Shown here piece after piece: positions 36,436 through 46,634 of a stretch of 64,000 nt of DNA. The stretch's first letter is position 1. Each line of letters begins with the position of its first letter. The notes under the pieces were generated by a model. The model was not told the origin of the DNA and ran no database searches. It was given only the letters and a program-made list of their open reading frames with translations. Source of the stretch: Proteles cristata cristata (taxonomy: Eukaryota > Chordata > Mammalia > Carnivora > Hyaenidae); NCBI GenBank assembly GCA_017311185.1, contig JAESUZ010004520.1, positions 741,391 to 805,390 on the forward strand, given 5' to 3'. A program made the translations under genes and the position numbers.

Positions 36436-36593
36436 GGTGGTATGGACTGCATATTTGTGCTCCTGGCCACCTTGATATGAAGAAACCTTAACCACAAAGT
36501 GATGCTATTTGGAGGCGGGGCCTTTGGGAAGTAATTAGATCACAAGGATAGAGCTCTTGTGATGGTATTAGAGTCTTTATAAGAAGAGTAAGA

Positions 36594-36770
36594 GGGGCAC
36601 ACACCTGGGTGGCTCAGTTAGTTGAGCAATGGACTGTTGATTTCAACATGCATAATAATCCCAGGGACATAGGATCAAGCCCTACCTTGGGCTTTGTGCT
36701 TTTCTCTCTCTCCCTCTATCCCTCTGCCCTGCTAACTTTCTTAGAAAGAATAAAATAAAAAGAATAGAAA
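36594..36770 (+). mobile_element. SINEC inside MLT1
   Basis: The head 'ggggcacacacctgggtggc' is followed by a diverged middle, 'tcaagccctaccttgggct', a CT body and an 'ataaaataaaaag' tail. Flanking 'aagaagagtaaga' and 'aagaatagaaaga' may be the target duplication, with two mismatches. Confidence 0.85.
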
Positions 36771-36925
36771 GATACTAGGTCATTCTCTGTCCCCCAGCCA
36801 TGTGGAATACAACCAGGAAGTACCTGTTAGCAAACCAGGAAGAGGGCTCTCACCAGGCACCTAATCTGTGACACCCTGATCTTGGACTTTCTAACCTTCA
36901 CAACTGTGGGAACTAAATGCCTATT

Positions 36926-37153
36926 TATTAATAGTATTTTTTAACTTTATTTCTTTTGAGAGTGCACACACACATACACACACACAAGAGAGGGTGGGGG
37001 AGGAGCAGAGACAGATGGAGCGAGGGAGAATCTACAGCAGGCTCCACACTGTAAGTTCAGAGCTTGCTGAAGGGTTCAAACTCATGAACTGTGAGATCAT
37101 GACCTGAGTCAAAATCAAGAGTCAGGCACTTGACTAAGGGCCCCAGGCACTCC
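36926..37153 (-). mobile_element. SINEC inside MLT1
   Basis: Body complement with an inserted CA run (about 36964-36986), 'gaactgtgagatcatgacc' and a degraded head complement 'ggccccaggcactcc'. A 13-bp target duplication with one mismatch (36913-36925 and 37154-37166) lies within the MLT1 end. Confidence 0.9.
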
Positions 37154-37222
37154 CTAAATGGCTATTGTTTAAGCTACCAAGGCTATGGTATTTGTTATAG
37201 CACAGTACAAACTCACTGAGAC

Positions 37223-39086
37223 CAGTGGTATTATAAATTTGAAGAACTAAGATGCCATGTTAAAAAAAATCATTCAGGCGTGTCATACTTTTTGATTCCT
37301 GAATTTCTGTTTCACACATCTAAGAAGTATCACTTTTTTGAATAATAGAACAAATAATCTTATTTAGCAAATAAGTGAAAAGGTATGGAATTTATAGCTT
37401 AAAATACAGGGTTTTATTTTTCCTGGACTCATTCAACTTTAGTCAAAAGATATTTTTATTACTTAATATTACTTTGTTTGCTTAGCCATAATTGATGAGG
37501 TGACTACTGGGGGTAGGCATGTTACTTTGAAAATATACAAAAATAAAACATTTTCCCTATTCCAAATTGTTATCATACAGTTGGGCCTTATAAGAGCAAA
37601 ATGAAAATGGTTACAAAGCATGACAAGGTTATAATAAAGCCATGCTTCTTTGTTAGGGTGTCACTGAAGAAAACCATATAAACACCACTTAGAGAAAAAA
37701 TATGATGGCGATCTTGGTGATATCCCACCAACTCTGAGTTTTCAAAGAATACTCTTTAATTTTTTTTTGTTTGACACAATTTAACAAGGAATGTATTTTC
37801 AAACAGGAGAAACAAGAGAGCATATTCACTTTAATGTATAAATATGCTTATTTTTTTTTTTTTGCAGTATTATGAAATACTAAATGACCTGAGTGGTCAT
37901 GAACTTCCTCAGTAGAATGGCACAGCTTTTTCTGAGCCTGTACTATTGATAAGGTATTTTATTTGGAAGAATATAGGAAGGAAAAGTTTTTCAGTTTCTG
38001 CAGTTCAAACTTTGTCTGCACAAGCCGAGTAAAGATTTGATAAAAACATATCTAGATAATTTGATCAAGGTAGAAATCCTTTCTATGATTACTCTAGTGT
38101 AAATACAAGCCACTTTGACCCTCTGAGGACCAGAATGGTGTGCATTATCTCAGACTGAGACAGAACACTGTGGGAGATCTGAAAAGGCAATTGAAACCAC
38201 AGTGGGGAAACTTGTTATTGGATTTTTTTTAGATCTCATGCTTTGTGACATGCTAGCATTTGAGAAGGTCAGCCTTGTAGAGGCGTGGATACTTTAATAA
38301 CAAGCATCTCTTCATAACAAACTTCACTTGATACTGTAATTGACTTCACATCTGTGAGATTTTTATTACTGTGGGTTTTCATCAACACTTCACCCAACAT
38401 CCTAACTTGTTACTGAATAATGCCTCGTGCGTATCACAGACCTGAGATTACAAAGTGGGCTATGTGGTGGACAGCCTCTGTTATAGGACCATTGCCAATA
38501 TATAAATATGATGAAGAAAATGTATAAGGTGCTTGTTTTTGACCCTCACAACAGTTTCCTGTTTATATCACCGTGACACTGGAAGAATGACTTTTTTATC
38601 CCTGGCATCTTCATGAGTCATTGTGATCTCCTACAGAAATGAACTAAGCGTTCAACTTTCTCAAAATCTCCTTTTAAGAAACTGCCACATTTTGCAATTT
38701 AAACCCATTTTGATCAGTTCTCTTTACGATATTGTTTAAAAAGTTCAAATGAATTAGAAAGCAAACCCTCCCTTTAAGATGAGATTAGAAAGACTAACAG
38801 AAGTTACGGAGTTATATTGAAATGTCAACTTTACTTTATATAGGCTCTCTCTTACACAGAGTCCAAAGCAACTCCTAAGAGAGAAAGGTGAGTGGATGAC
38901 AACTTAAAGAAGACACCAAAGAAATGTAAGCCAGGGATGAAATCTGAGGCAAAATCTTTTCTCTCAGATTATTTAATTAGTAGTTACCTCATAAGTGCAG
39001 CATCTTCTCTGGTAAAACTGGCAGGCAGAATCACAGCACAGTCAAGTTAGGTAACATTGATACCAACCCAAATTCGTGGTGCAGTC
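37223..39086. other. Unique sequence, no gene seen
   Basis: No repeat recognised except T-runs near 37750 and 37853. The part at 37900-38900 is of higher complexity and could be conserved, but nothing indicates an exon. Confidence 0.4.
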
Positions 39087-39101
39087 TTGCACAGGGCTTT
39101 C
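39087..39101. repeat. Target-site duplication, left copy (15 bp)
   Basis: ttgcacagggctttc is identical to 45184-45198. The pair brackets the L1 together with its extra 3' sequence and marks the exact limits of one insertion. Confidence 0.92.
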
Positions 39102-39120
39102 TTTCTTTCTTTCTTTTTTT

Positions 39121-39277
39121 AGTGTCAAAGCTTATATAATTATGGTAGACTGAACAAGACTGTTTATTATGGAGAATACACAGATTTACAGATATATACA
39201 TGTACATTTCATTACAGCTTGTAAACACTAGTGGCTTAGAGACAAAGATCTAAGATCTGGCCCAGGTTTTGTCTCTT
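39121..39277 (-). other. Probable L1 3'-transduced flank
   Basis: About 155 bases without L1 or SINE similarity lie between the inner A-rich block (39276-39311) and the terminal tail (39102-39120). Both are inside the 15-bp target duplication. In element orientation an AATAAA (plus-strand tttatt at 39163-39168) sits about 43 bases before the terminal tail. This is the structure expected when the parent L1 transcript read through its own signal and was polyadenylated downstream. An 11-base spacer (plus 39311-39321, ctatttgacca) between two further A-rich blocks hints at an even earlier readthrough event. Confidence 0.7.
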
Positions 39278-39541
39278 TTATTTTTTTATTTTTATTTTTA
39301 TTTTTTTTTTCTATTTGACCATTTATTTTTATTTATTTATTTTTACAAATAGTTTATTGTCAAATTAGTTTCCACATAACACCCAGTGCTCATCCCCACA
39401 AGTGTCCTCCTCCATGCCCATCCTCCTCCCCCGCCACATCCATCAGTCTTCAGTTTTTGTCATCATTCAAGAGTCTCTCATGGTTTGCCTCTCTCCCTTT
39501 CCCCCACCATTTCCGCCCTTCTTCTCCCCCTTGGTCCTCTG

Positions 39542-42500
39542 TTAAGTTCCTCCTAATCCTCCTATACGTGCACACATATGATATTTGTCCTTCTCTGCCT
39601 GACTTATTTCGCTCAGCATAACGCCCTCAAGGTCCATCCATGTTGCTACACATGGCCAGATTTCATTGTTTCTCATTGCCATGTAGTATTCCATGGTCTA
39701 GATAAACCACATCTTCTTGATCCATTCATCTGTTGATGGACACTTAGGCTCTTTCCATGTTTTAGCTATTGTGGAGAGTCCTGCTATGAACATTGGGGTA
39801 CATGTGCTCCTATGCATCAGCATTTCTGTATCCCTTGGGTAAATTCCTAGCAGTGCTATTGCTGGGTCATAGGGGAGTTCTATTGTTAGTTTTCTGAGGA
39901 ACCTCTACACTGTTTTCCACAGGGGCTGCACCAGTTTACATTCCCACCAACAGTGTAGGAGGGTGCCCGTTTCTCCACATCCTCGCCAGCATCTAGAGTT
40001 CTCTGATTGGCTCATTTTAGCCACTCTGACTGGCGTGAGGTGGTATCTCAATGTGGTTTTGATTTGTATTTCCCTGATGAGGAGCGATACTGAGCATCGT
40101 TTCATGTGTCTGTTGGCCATCTGGATGTCCTCTTTGGAGAAGTGTCTGTTCATATCTTCTGCCCATTTCTTCACTGGGTTGTTTGTTTTTCGGGCGTGTA
40201 ATTTGGTGAGTTCCTTGTAGATTCTGGATATCAACCCTTTATCTGATATGTCATTTGCAACTATCTTTTCCCATTCCGTTGGTTGCCTATTAATTTTCTG
40301 GGTTGTTTCCTTGGCTGTGCAGAAGCTTTTAATCTTGATGAGGTCCCAACAGTTTATTTTTGCTCTTGATTCCCTTGCTTTTGGGGATGTGTCAAGTAAG
40401 AAGTTGCTGCGGTGGAGGTCAAGGAGGTTGTTTCCTGCTTTCTTCTCTAGGGTGTTGATAGTTTCCTGTCTCATGTTCAGGTCCTTTATCCATTTTGAGT
40501 TTATTTTTGTGCATGGTGTGAGAAAATGATCTAGTTTCATTCTTCTGCATGTTGCTGTCCAGTTCTCCCAACACCATCTGTTAAAAAGGCTGTCTTTTTT
40601 CCATCGGATATTCTTTCCTGCTTTGTCAAAGATTAGTTGGCTGTATAATTTTGGGTCCACTTCTGAGTTCTCAATTCTGTTCCATTGGTCTATGTGTCTG
40701 TTTTTGTGCCAATACCATACTGTCTTGATGATGACAGCTTTGTAGTAGAGGCTAAAGTCTGGGATGGTGATCCCTCCCGTTTTGGTTTTATTTTTCAGGA
40801 TTACTTTGGCTATTCGGGGTCTTTTGTGGTTCCATACAAATTTTTGGATAGTTTGTTCTAGTTTTGAGAAGTATGTTGGTGCAATTTTGATTGGAATTGC
40901 ACTGAATGTGTAGATTGCTTTGGGTAGTAATGACATCTTAACTATATTTATTCTTCCTATCCATGAGCATGGAATGGTTTTCCATTTCTTTGTGTCTTCT
41001 TCAATTTCCTTCATAGGTTTTCTATAGTTTTCATCATACAGATCTCTTGTATCCTTGGTTAGGTTTATTCCTAGGTATTGTATGTTTTTTTCGTGCAATT
41101 GTGAATGGGATCAGTTTCTTGATTTCTCTTTCTGTTGCTTCAATGTTGGTGTATAAAAATGCAACCGATTTCTGTATGTTGATTTTGTACCCTGCAACTT
41201 GGCTGAATTCTTGGATCAGTTCTAGTAGGCTTCTGGTGGAGTCTGTCGGGTTTTCGATGTAGAGTATCATGTCATCTGCGAACAGGGAAAGTTTGACTTC
41301 CTCTTTGCCAATTCTGATGCCTTTGATTTCCTTTTGGTGTCTGATGGCTGATGCTAGGACTTCCAGCATTATGTTAAACAGCAGTGGTAAGAGTGGGCAT
41401 CCCTGTCGTGTTCCTGATCTCAGGGGGAAATCTCTCAGTTTTTCCCCGTTGAGGATGATGTTCGCTGAAGGCTTCTCATAGATGGCGTTGATGATGTTTA
41501 AGTAGGTTCCTTCTATCCCAACTTTCTCGAGAGTCTTTATTAAGAAGGGATGCTGTATTTTGTCAAATGCTTTTCCCGCATCTATTGACAGGATCATATG
41601 GTTTTTATCTTTTCTTTTATTGATATGATGTATCACATGGATTGATTTGCGAATATTGAACCAGCCCTGTAACCCAGGAATGAATCCCACTTGATCTTGG
41701 TGGATGATTCTTTTTATATGCTGCTGGATTCGATCTGCAAGGATCTTGTTGAGAATTTTTGCATCCGTATTCATCAAGGATATTGGCCTGTAGTTCTCTT
41801 TTTTTGCTGGATCTCTGTCTGGCTTGGGAATCAGTGTGATGCTGGCTTCATAAAATGAGTCTGGGAGTTTTCCTTCAATTTCTGTTTTTTGGAATAGCTA
41901 GAGAAGAATTGGGATTAATTCTGTTTTAAATGTCTGGTAGAATTCCCCAGGGAAGCCATCAGGTCCAGGGCTCTTATTTGTTGGGAGATTTTGATCACTG
42001 ATTCAATTTCTTCACTCGTTATGGGTCTGTTCAGGTTTTCTATTTCTTCCCGTGTGAATTTTGGTAGTGAGTGTGTGTTTAGGAATTTGTCCATTTCTTC
42101 TAAGTTGTCCAATTTGTTGGCATATAATTTTTCATAGTATTCCCTGATAATTGCTTGTATTTCTGAGGGGTTGGTTGTCATAAGTCCATTTTCATTCATA
42201 ATTTTGTCTATTTGGGTGCTATCTCTTTTCTTTTGGATAAGTCTGGCTAGAGGTTTGTCAATTTTGTTTACTTTTTCAAAAAACCAACTCTTGGTTTCAT
42301 GGATCTGTTCAATTGTTTCCTTGGTCTCTATGTTGTTTATTTCTGCTCTAATTTTTACTATTTCTCTTCTTCTCCTGGGTTTAGGGTGTTCTTGTTGCTC
42401 TGCCTCTAGTTCCTTCAGGTGAGCTGTTAGATTTTGGACTTGTGCTTTTTCTAATCTCTTGAAATAGGCCTGGAGAGCAATGTACTTTCCTTTTAGGACT

Positions 42501-43394
42501 GCCTTTGCCGCATCCCATAGATTTTGAATTGTTGTGTTTTCATTTTCATTTGTTTCCATATATTTTTTAATTTCATCTCTAATTGCCTGATTGGCCCATT
42601 CATTCTTTAGAAGGGTGTTCTTTAACCTCCATGTTTTTGGAAGTTTTCCAGACTTCTTCCTGTAATTGATTTCAAATTTCAAAGCATTGTGATCTGACAG
42701 TGTACATGGTATGATCTCTATTCTTTTATATTTATTGAGGGCTGCTTTATGTCCCAGTATGTGATCTATCTTGGAGAATGTGCCATGGGCACTTGAGAAG
42801 AAAGTAAATTCCCTGGCCTCATGATGTAAAGTTCTAAATATATCCGTCAGGTCCATCTGGTCCAATGTGTCTTTCAAGTCCATTATTTCTTTAGTGATTT
42901 TCTGTCTGGTTGACCTATCCATTGCTGTAAGCGGAGTATTAAAGTCCCCTGCTATTAGCACATTCTTATCTAAGCTTGTTTCTGTTTGTGATTAATTGTT
43001 TTAGATATTTAGGTGCTCCCATATTCGGTGCGTAGACATTTATGATTGTTAGTTCTTCCTGATGGATGGACCCTGTAATTATTATGTAGTGCCCTTCTTC
43101 ATCTCTTGTGATTGTCTTTATTTTAAAGTCCAGTTTGTCTGATATAAGTATCGCTACTCCGGCTTTCTTTTGATTTCCTGTAGCATGATATATATTTCTC
43201 CATCCCCTTACTTTTAATCTGAAGGTATCTTCCCGTCTAAAATGAGTTTCTTGTAGACAGCATATAGATGGATTTTGTTTTTTAATCCATTCTGCTACCC
43301 TATGTCTTTTGATTGGAGCATTCAGCCCATTTTCATTCAGTGTTATTATTGAAATATGTGGGTTTAGAGTCTTTGTATCTTTTGTAGGGTTCAT
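39542..43394 (-). pseudogene. L1 ORF2 (endonuclease-reverse transcriptase), broken
   Basis: It starts at ATG 43392-43394 and ends at TAA 39542-39544, a span of about 1,284 codons and close to the usual ORF2p length. Domains in order: AP-type endonuclease (LQETH near residue 47; GDFN just after the first frameshift; SDH motif), reverse transcriptase (FADD catalytic motif at 41268-41282; GTRQGCPL before it), Z-like region ([10 protein letters not shown]) and the Cys-rich tail (HCWW). The breaks are a frameshift near 42970 (extra base), one near 41988-41994 (lost base) and one in a T7/A7 run at 41085-41091 (extra base), plus TAG stops at 41898-41900, 39905-39907 and 39698-39700. ORF2p nicks DNA and copies L1 RNA at the nick. 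This copy cannot. Confidence 0.95.
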
Positions 43395-43440
43395 GTTTGT
43401 GGTGGTGTCTCTGGAATCTTTGTTCCTTACAACCTTTCCT

Positions 43441-44334
43441 TCAGAGCATCCCCCTCAGGATTTCTTGTAGGGCTGGCTTCGTGGTGACAAATTCTTTCAA
43501 TTTCTGTTTGTTTGGAAAGGTTTTTATCTCTCCTTCTGTTTTGAATGACAGGCTTGTTGGATAGAGGATTCTTGGCTGCATATTTTTACTGTTCATCACA
43601 TTGAAGACCTCTTGCCATTCCTTTCTGGCCTGCCATGTTTCAGTAGATAGGTCTGTCACCACTCTGATGGGTTTCCCTTTGTATGTGAGGACCCTTTTCT
43701 CCCTAGCTACTTTCAAAATTCTCTCTTTGTCCTTGTATTTTGCCATTTCTACGATGGTATGTCGTGCAGAAGATTGATTCAAGTTACGTCTGAGGGGAGT
43801 CCTCTGAGCCTCTTGTATTTCCACATTGACTTCCTTCCCCAGGTCGGGGAAGTTCTCTGCTATAATTTGTTCCAGGACTCCTTCAGCACCTTTCCCTCTC
43901 TCTTCCTCTTCTGGGATTCCTATGATACGGATATTGTTGCGTTTGACCGTATCGCTGAGCTCTCGAATTCTTCTTTCCTGTTCCTGGATCAGTTTGTCTC
44001 TTTTTTTGTCAGCTTCTTGTGTTTCTATAGTGGTGTCTTCTAAATCATTTATTCTCCTTTCTGCATCTTCAATCCGTGCATTGGAGGCCTCTAATTTATG
44101 ATGTATCTCATTGATCTCATTTTTTAATTCTTCATGCCTATTTTTATTTTCCATTCTGTCTGTAGCCATAGTTTCTTTGATGTCCCCTATGTTTTTTTCA
44201 AGCCCTGCTATTAATTTTACCATTATTATTCTAAAATCTTGTTCACTTATGCTGCTGATATCTGTTTTGAGCAGTTCATTAGCTGTCATTTCTTCTTGGA
44301 GTTTCTTTGGAGGAGAGGTCTTTCGTTTCGTCAT
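43441..44334 (-). CDS. L1 ORF1p, RNA-binding chaperone, open
   Basis: A continuous frame of 297 codons, starting at ATG 44332-44334 (MTKRKTSPPKK). The frame stays open 49 codons further upstream, but those residues look like translated 5' UTR. Residues about 50-135 are rich in E, K, N and I with heptad spacing, typical of the trimeric coiled coil. The RRM follows (KRNNIRIIGIPE, about residues 135-145) and then the C-terminal domain (about 210-297; YKDKERIL, KEWQEVFNVM). It is shorter than human ORF1p (338 residues), mainly at the N-terminal side. ORF1p coats L1 RNA in cytoplasmic particles. It is the only long intact coding frame in the window. Expression is doubtful because the element is otherwise dead. 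Confidence 0.88.
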   Translation of the reverse strand: MTKRKTSPPKKLQEEMTANELLKTDISSISEQDFRIIMVKLIAGLEKNIGDIKETMATDRMENKNRHEELKNEINEIHHKLEASNARIEDAERRINDLEDTTIETQEADKKRDKLIQEQERRIRELSDTVKRNNIRIIGIPEEEERGKGAEGVLEQIIAENFPDLGKEVNVEIQEAQRTPLRRNLNQSSARHTIVEMAKYKDKERILKVAREKRVLTYKGKPIRVVTDLSTETWQARKEWQEVFNVMNSKNMQPRILYPTSLSFKTEGEIKTFPNKQKLKEFVTTKPALQEILRGML

Positions 44335-45183
44335 TTTAATTAGCTTTCTGGCTCTTGTTGGTTTTAAAGACCAACAACTCCCTGTTCCGGGGACGCAGCT
44401 GAAGTTGGTTGCACTCTTCAACCCAGGCCAGTTCCAATCTCCAAATCCCAGTCCGCGCCCCGCTGAAGTTGCCTTTGACACAGCTTCCCAGACAACCCCC
44501 TCGGGCTATTCCAGGCTCCCTGCTGAGCTCTGGGGGCGGAGTCAGAATCGCTGCTTCCTTCTCTGGGTCGGGCTCGCGCGCATGCGCCGGGGCTTGCCTG
44601 CCGGGTCCTCGTAGCCTGAGCCCGCTGGAGTGAGGAAAACCGGGTGTCTCTATGGCTCGTCACCCGAAACACGAACTCACAGGCAAATTTCCCAGTTTTT
44701 AGCTCTTTGCCTTCCCTCTCGAGTTCCAGCCAGCCAGGAGCGCGGACGCCCGGTGTCTGTGCGGCTCTTTCAGGGGTCCCAGCTGCCCTGGAGCTACAAT
44801 GGCGGCAGGCGCGCCACTGCTCTGAAATTGAACCTCCAGAAGCGGCACAAAGAAGCAGTTTGTATGCTCAGCCTCCCCCAGGACCAGTTGTTGCGAGGGG
44901 ACCTGGTGTGCAGGTATTTGGCAAGTACGGTCTTTCTATGCACCGAGCGGAGGTTTTTCTGTTTCGGACTCTCTCTTTTTCCCCTCTCACTCCCCGTAAA
45001 GGGTAGAGGGGGATCGCCTCCCACCCTGGAGTCTCCAATCCCGGCCCGATTATACCTTCCTCGGTTCGCACTCACGTTAGAAGGCTTTCTCAGTGGATTC
45101 TGCGTCCTTTTTCTCCCAGTCTCTCAGGTTTTGTAAGGTTTCCAATGGCTTCAGATCTTTTCTGTGTGATGTATGGGCACGAG
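44335..45183 (-). promoter_or_regulatory. L1 5' UTR, CpG-rich internal promoter region
   Basis: The sequence is GC- and CpG-rich, with the densest CpG at about 44525-44625 and 44735-44825, in contrast to the AT-rich window. L1 5' UTRs carry an internal Pol II promoter and often antisense promoter activity. No TATA box is apparent. Long plus-strand frames (44111-44614, 44630-45136, 44644-45006) arise from CpG and GC bias and are not recognised as proteins. The region is probably methylated in most tissues by analogy with other L1s. Confidence 0.75.
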
Positions 45184-45198
45184 TTGCACAGGGCTTTC
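45184..45198. repeat. Target-site duplication, right copy (15 bp)
   Basis: Identical to 39087-39101. In element orientation the junction reads ...GTTT/GAAA..., a variant of the L1 endonuclease TT/AAAA preference. Confidence 0.92.
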
Positions 45199-46184
45199 AA
45201 ACACAAAGAGGCTAAAGTTTGGCTTTGATTGGAAGATGGTATTAAAATAAGCAAGCAAAGGGAATCAGAAAGAAAAAAACTTAACAACTGAGGAAGGTCA
45301 GGATGGCAAAGAAGAAAACCAAACCAAATGAGCTTCTTCCTTACTGATTACTGCGCTTACTGATCTATTAATTCTTAGAGAATTTTCTTAAATAAAGATT
45401 TATATTTATATAGAAAAACAGGGAACATGGTCATTCCTCTTCACTATAAATTCCCTTCTCTTTGAAAACCCAAATCTATATCAGTGACGACATCTCACAC
45501 TACCCAACACACCAGAGGGAAAAAAGAAACCATTGCTATTTAATAGGCATCTACTATGTGCTGGAGACAACAGAGATCAATTACTTAAATCTTCAGTTGC
45601 TCTATGCTGTGCCATTATTTTTCTTTTACAGACAAGAAAAACAAGACTCATAAATTATATATATTGTTAAAACCTGAGCTTATCAGGGGCTAGGTCAGCA
45701 TTTTATTGGAGTTAGGATGGCAACCAAAGTCTGTATTTTTTCACTCATCTGACATAATAGGTACTGAGAACTGCTGACTGCACAAAGCCAGACTTTTAAT
45801 TAATGTTGTAGGTGAACTAATTGATTTTGGTCAGTGAATGTTTAATGATTATTTCACTTTCTCTCTTGAATACTTTAATTGTAGTTAACCTGTCAGGAAT
45901 GTGCTGATTATTTGGAAACGCTAAAAAAATATAAAAGATAAATTGATAAGGGGGTGCTACTTCTATGAGATATACATATTTTCTGTAATTGCATTATGAT
46001 GGTGATCATAATCTGTTTTCAATGAGTCACCTAATATTCTCTGTCCCAAAGTAAAGGCACTGTAGCTTTCACCTTAATTCTTGCCAATACATGAAGCAAA
46101 ATACATTTTGGGAACAGGGGGTAATCTAAGATTAGCTACTAACTGTTATAAATTGGAAAACTGTGAAAATTAAAATATATTTTA
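45199..46184. other. Unique sequence with a MIR fragment
   Basis: No gene. The MIR at 45535-45655 is listed separately. Otherwise nothing was recognised. Confidence 0.4.
45535..45655 (-). mobile_element. MIR fragment
   Basis: 'aggcatctactatgtgctgg' (about 45545) and 'ttttacagacaagaaaaac' (about 45624) correspond to the complement of MIR ('gcacctactatgtgccagg', 'ttttacagatgaggaaac'). Short and diverged. Confidence 0.6.
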
Positions 46185-46350
46185 AGGGAAGATGGGTGGG
46201 GAGATGAGTGTATGAGAAGAGATTAAGAATACACTTACTTTGATGAGCTCTGTAAAAGTATAGAATTGGTGAATCACTGTATTGTATACTTGAAGCTAAC
46301 ATAATATTGTATACCTGTTAATACTTAAATGTAAAAAACAACAACAACAA
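46185..46350 (+). mobile_element. L1 3' terminus, plus orientation
   Basis: 'gagctctgtaaaagtatagaattggtgaatcactg' in pieces (46245-46280), 'gtatacttgaagctaacataatattgtatacctgttaatac' in pieces and a terminal 'aaaaaacaacaacaac' tail match the carnivore L1 3' end in sense. The copy is strongly 5'-truncated, and it is one of the two plus-strand L1 pieces. Confidence 0.75.
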
Positions 46351-46634
46351 AACAGGATAGGAAAAACTTAGGACAGATGATAGTCTGAGTATGTAGTAAG
46401 TTGCTCCTGTTTACTGTGCATCTACTTGTCATTGAAGGGCCAACTGCTAAACAGGGTGAAATGACACTTCATCAAATTCCAGAAAGAACATCTTGAATCC
46501 ACCAGTATCCTTATTTCATGTTCACTCTTATTTACCAGAATCCACCTTCTTATTACTTGTTCATCTAGAGAATCTGACAAATCAGTGATTAAAGACACAG
46601 GTATTCAGATCAGTTGGATGTAGGTTTGCATCTT

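Larger units (their letters stand above)
36436..37222 (+). mobile_element. MLT1-type MaLR LTR split by two SINEs
   Basis: The LTR blocks appear in order: 'tggtatggactgcatatttg' (about 36438), 'tgctatttggaggcggggcctttggg' in part (36502-36530), 'gtattagagtctttataagaag' type (about 36566), 'ccatgtgg' then 'aaaccaggaagagggctctcacc' in part (36831-36853), 'gatcttggactttctaacc' (36878) and 'gctatggtatttgttatagc' (37181-37200). These are hallmarks of ERVL-MaLR MLT1 LTRs, ancient mammalian elements. SINEs at 36594-36770 and 36926-37153 interrupt it. Confidence 0.8.
39102..45183 (-). mobile_element. Near full-length carnivore L1 with 3' extension
   Basis: This autonomous non-LTR retrotransposon of about 6.1 kb runs right to left. 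It has a CpG-rich 5' region (44335-45183), an open ORF1, a 46-base gap, a broken ORF2, a 3' UTR (39311-39541), an A-rich block, about 155 bases of non-L1 sequence and a terminal A-rich tail (39102-39120). A perfect 15-bp target duplication flanks the whole. It mobilised in cis through ORF1p and ORF2p, but ORF2 now has three frameshifts and three stops, so this copy is dead. The 5' UTR is somewhat short (about 0.8 kb), so slight 5' truncation is possible. Confidence 0.95.

Noticed and set aside
37697..37730. Possible 7SK RNA 5' end (ggcgatct followed by a similar tail)
   Set aside because: Only about eight contiguous bases match and the continuation needs several gaps, so chance similarity is sufficient.
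39963..42422. Plus-strand frames opposite L1 ORF2 (39963-40220, 40248-40529, 41047-41262, 41269-41481, 42171-42422)
   Set aside because: They are shadows of the minus-strand ORF2 coding sequence. Their hydrophobic composition follows from the complement of Lys/Asn-rich codons.
44111..45136. Long plus-strand open frames opposite the L1 5' region (44111-44614, 44630-45136, 44644-45006)
   Set aside because: They are antisense to L1 ORF1 and its CpG-rich 5' UTR, have no recognisable domain, and are expected from high GC content lowering stop frequency.
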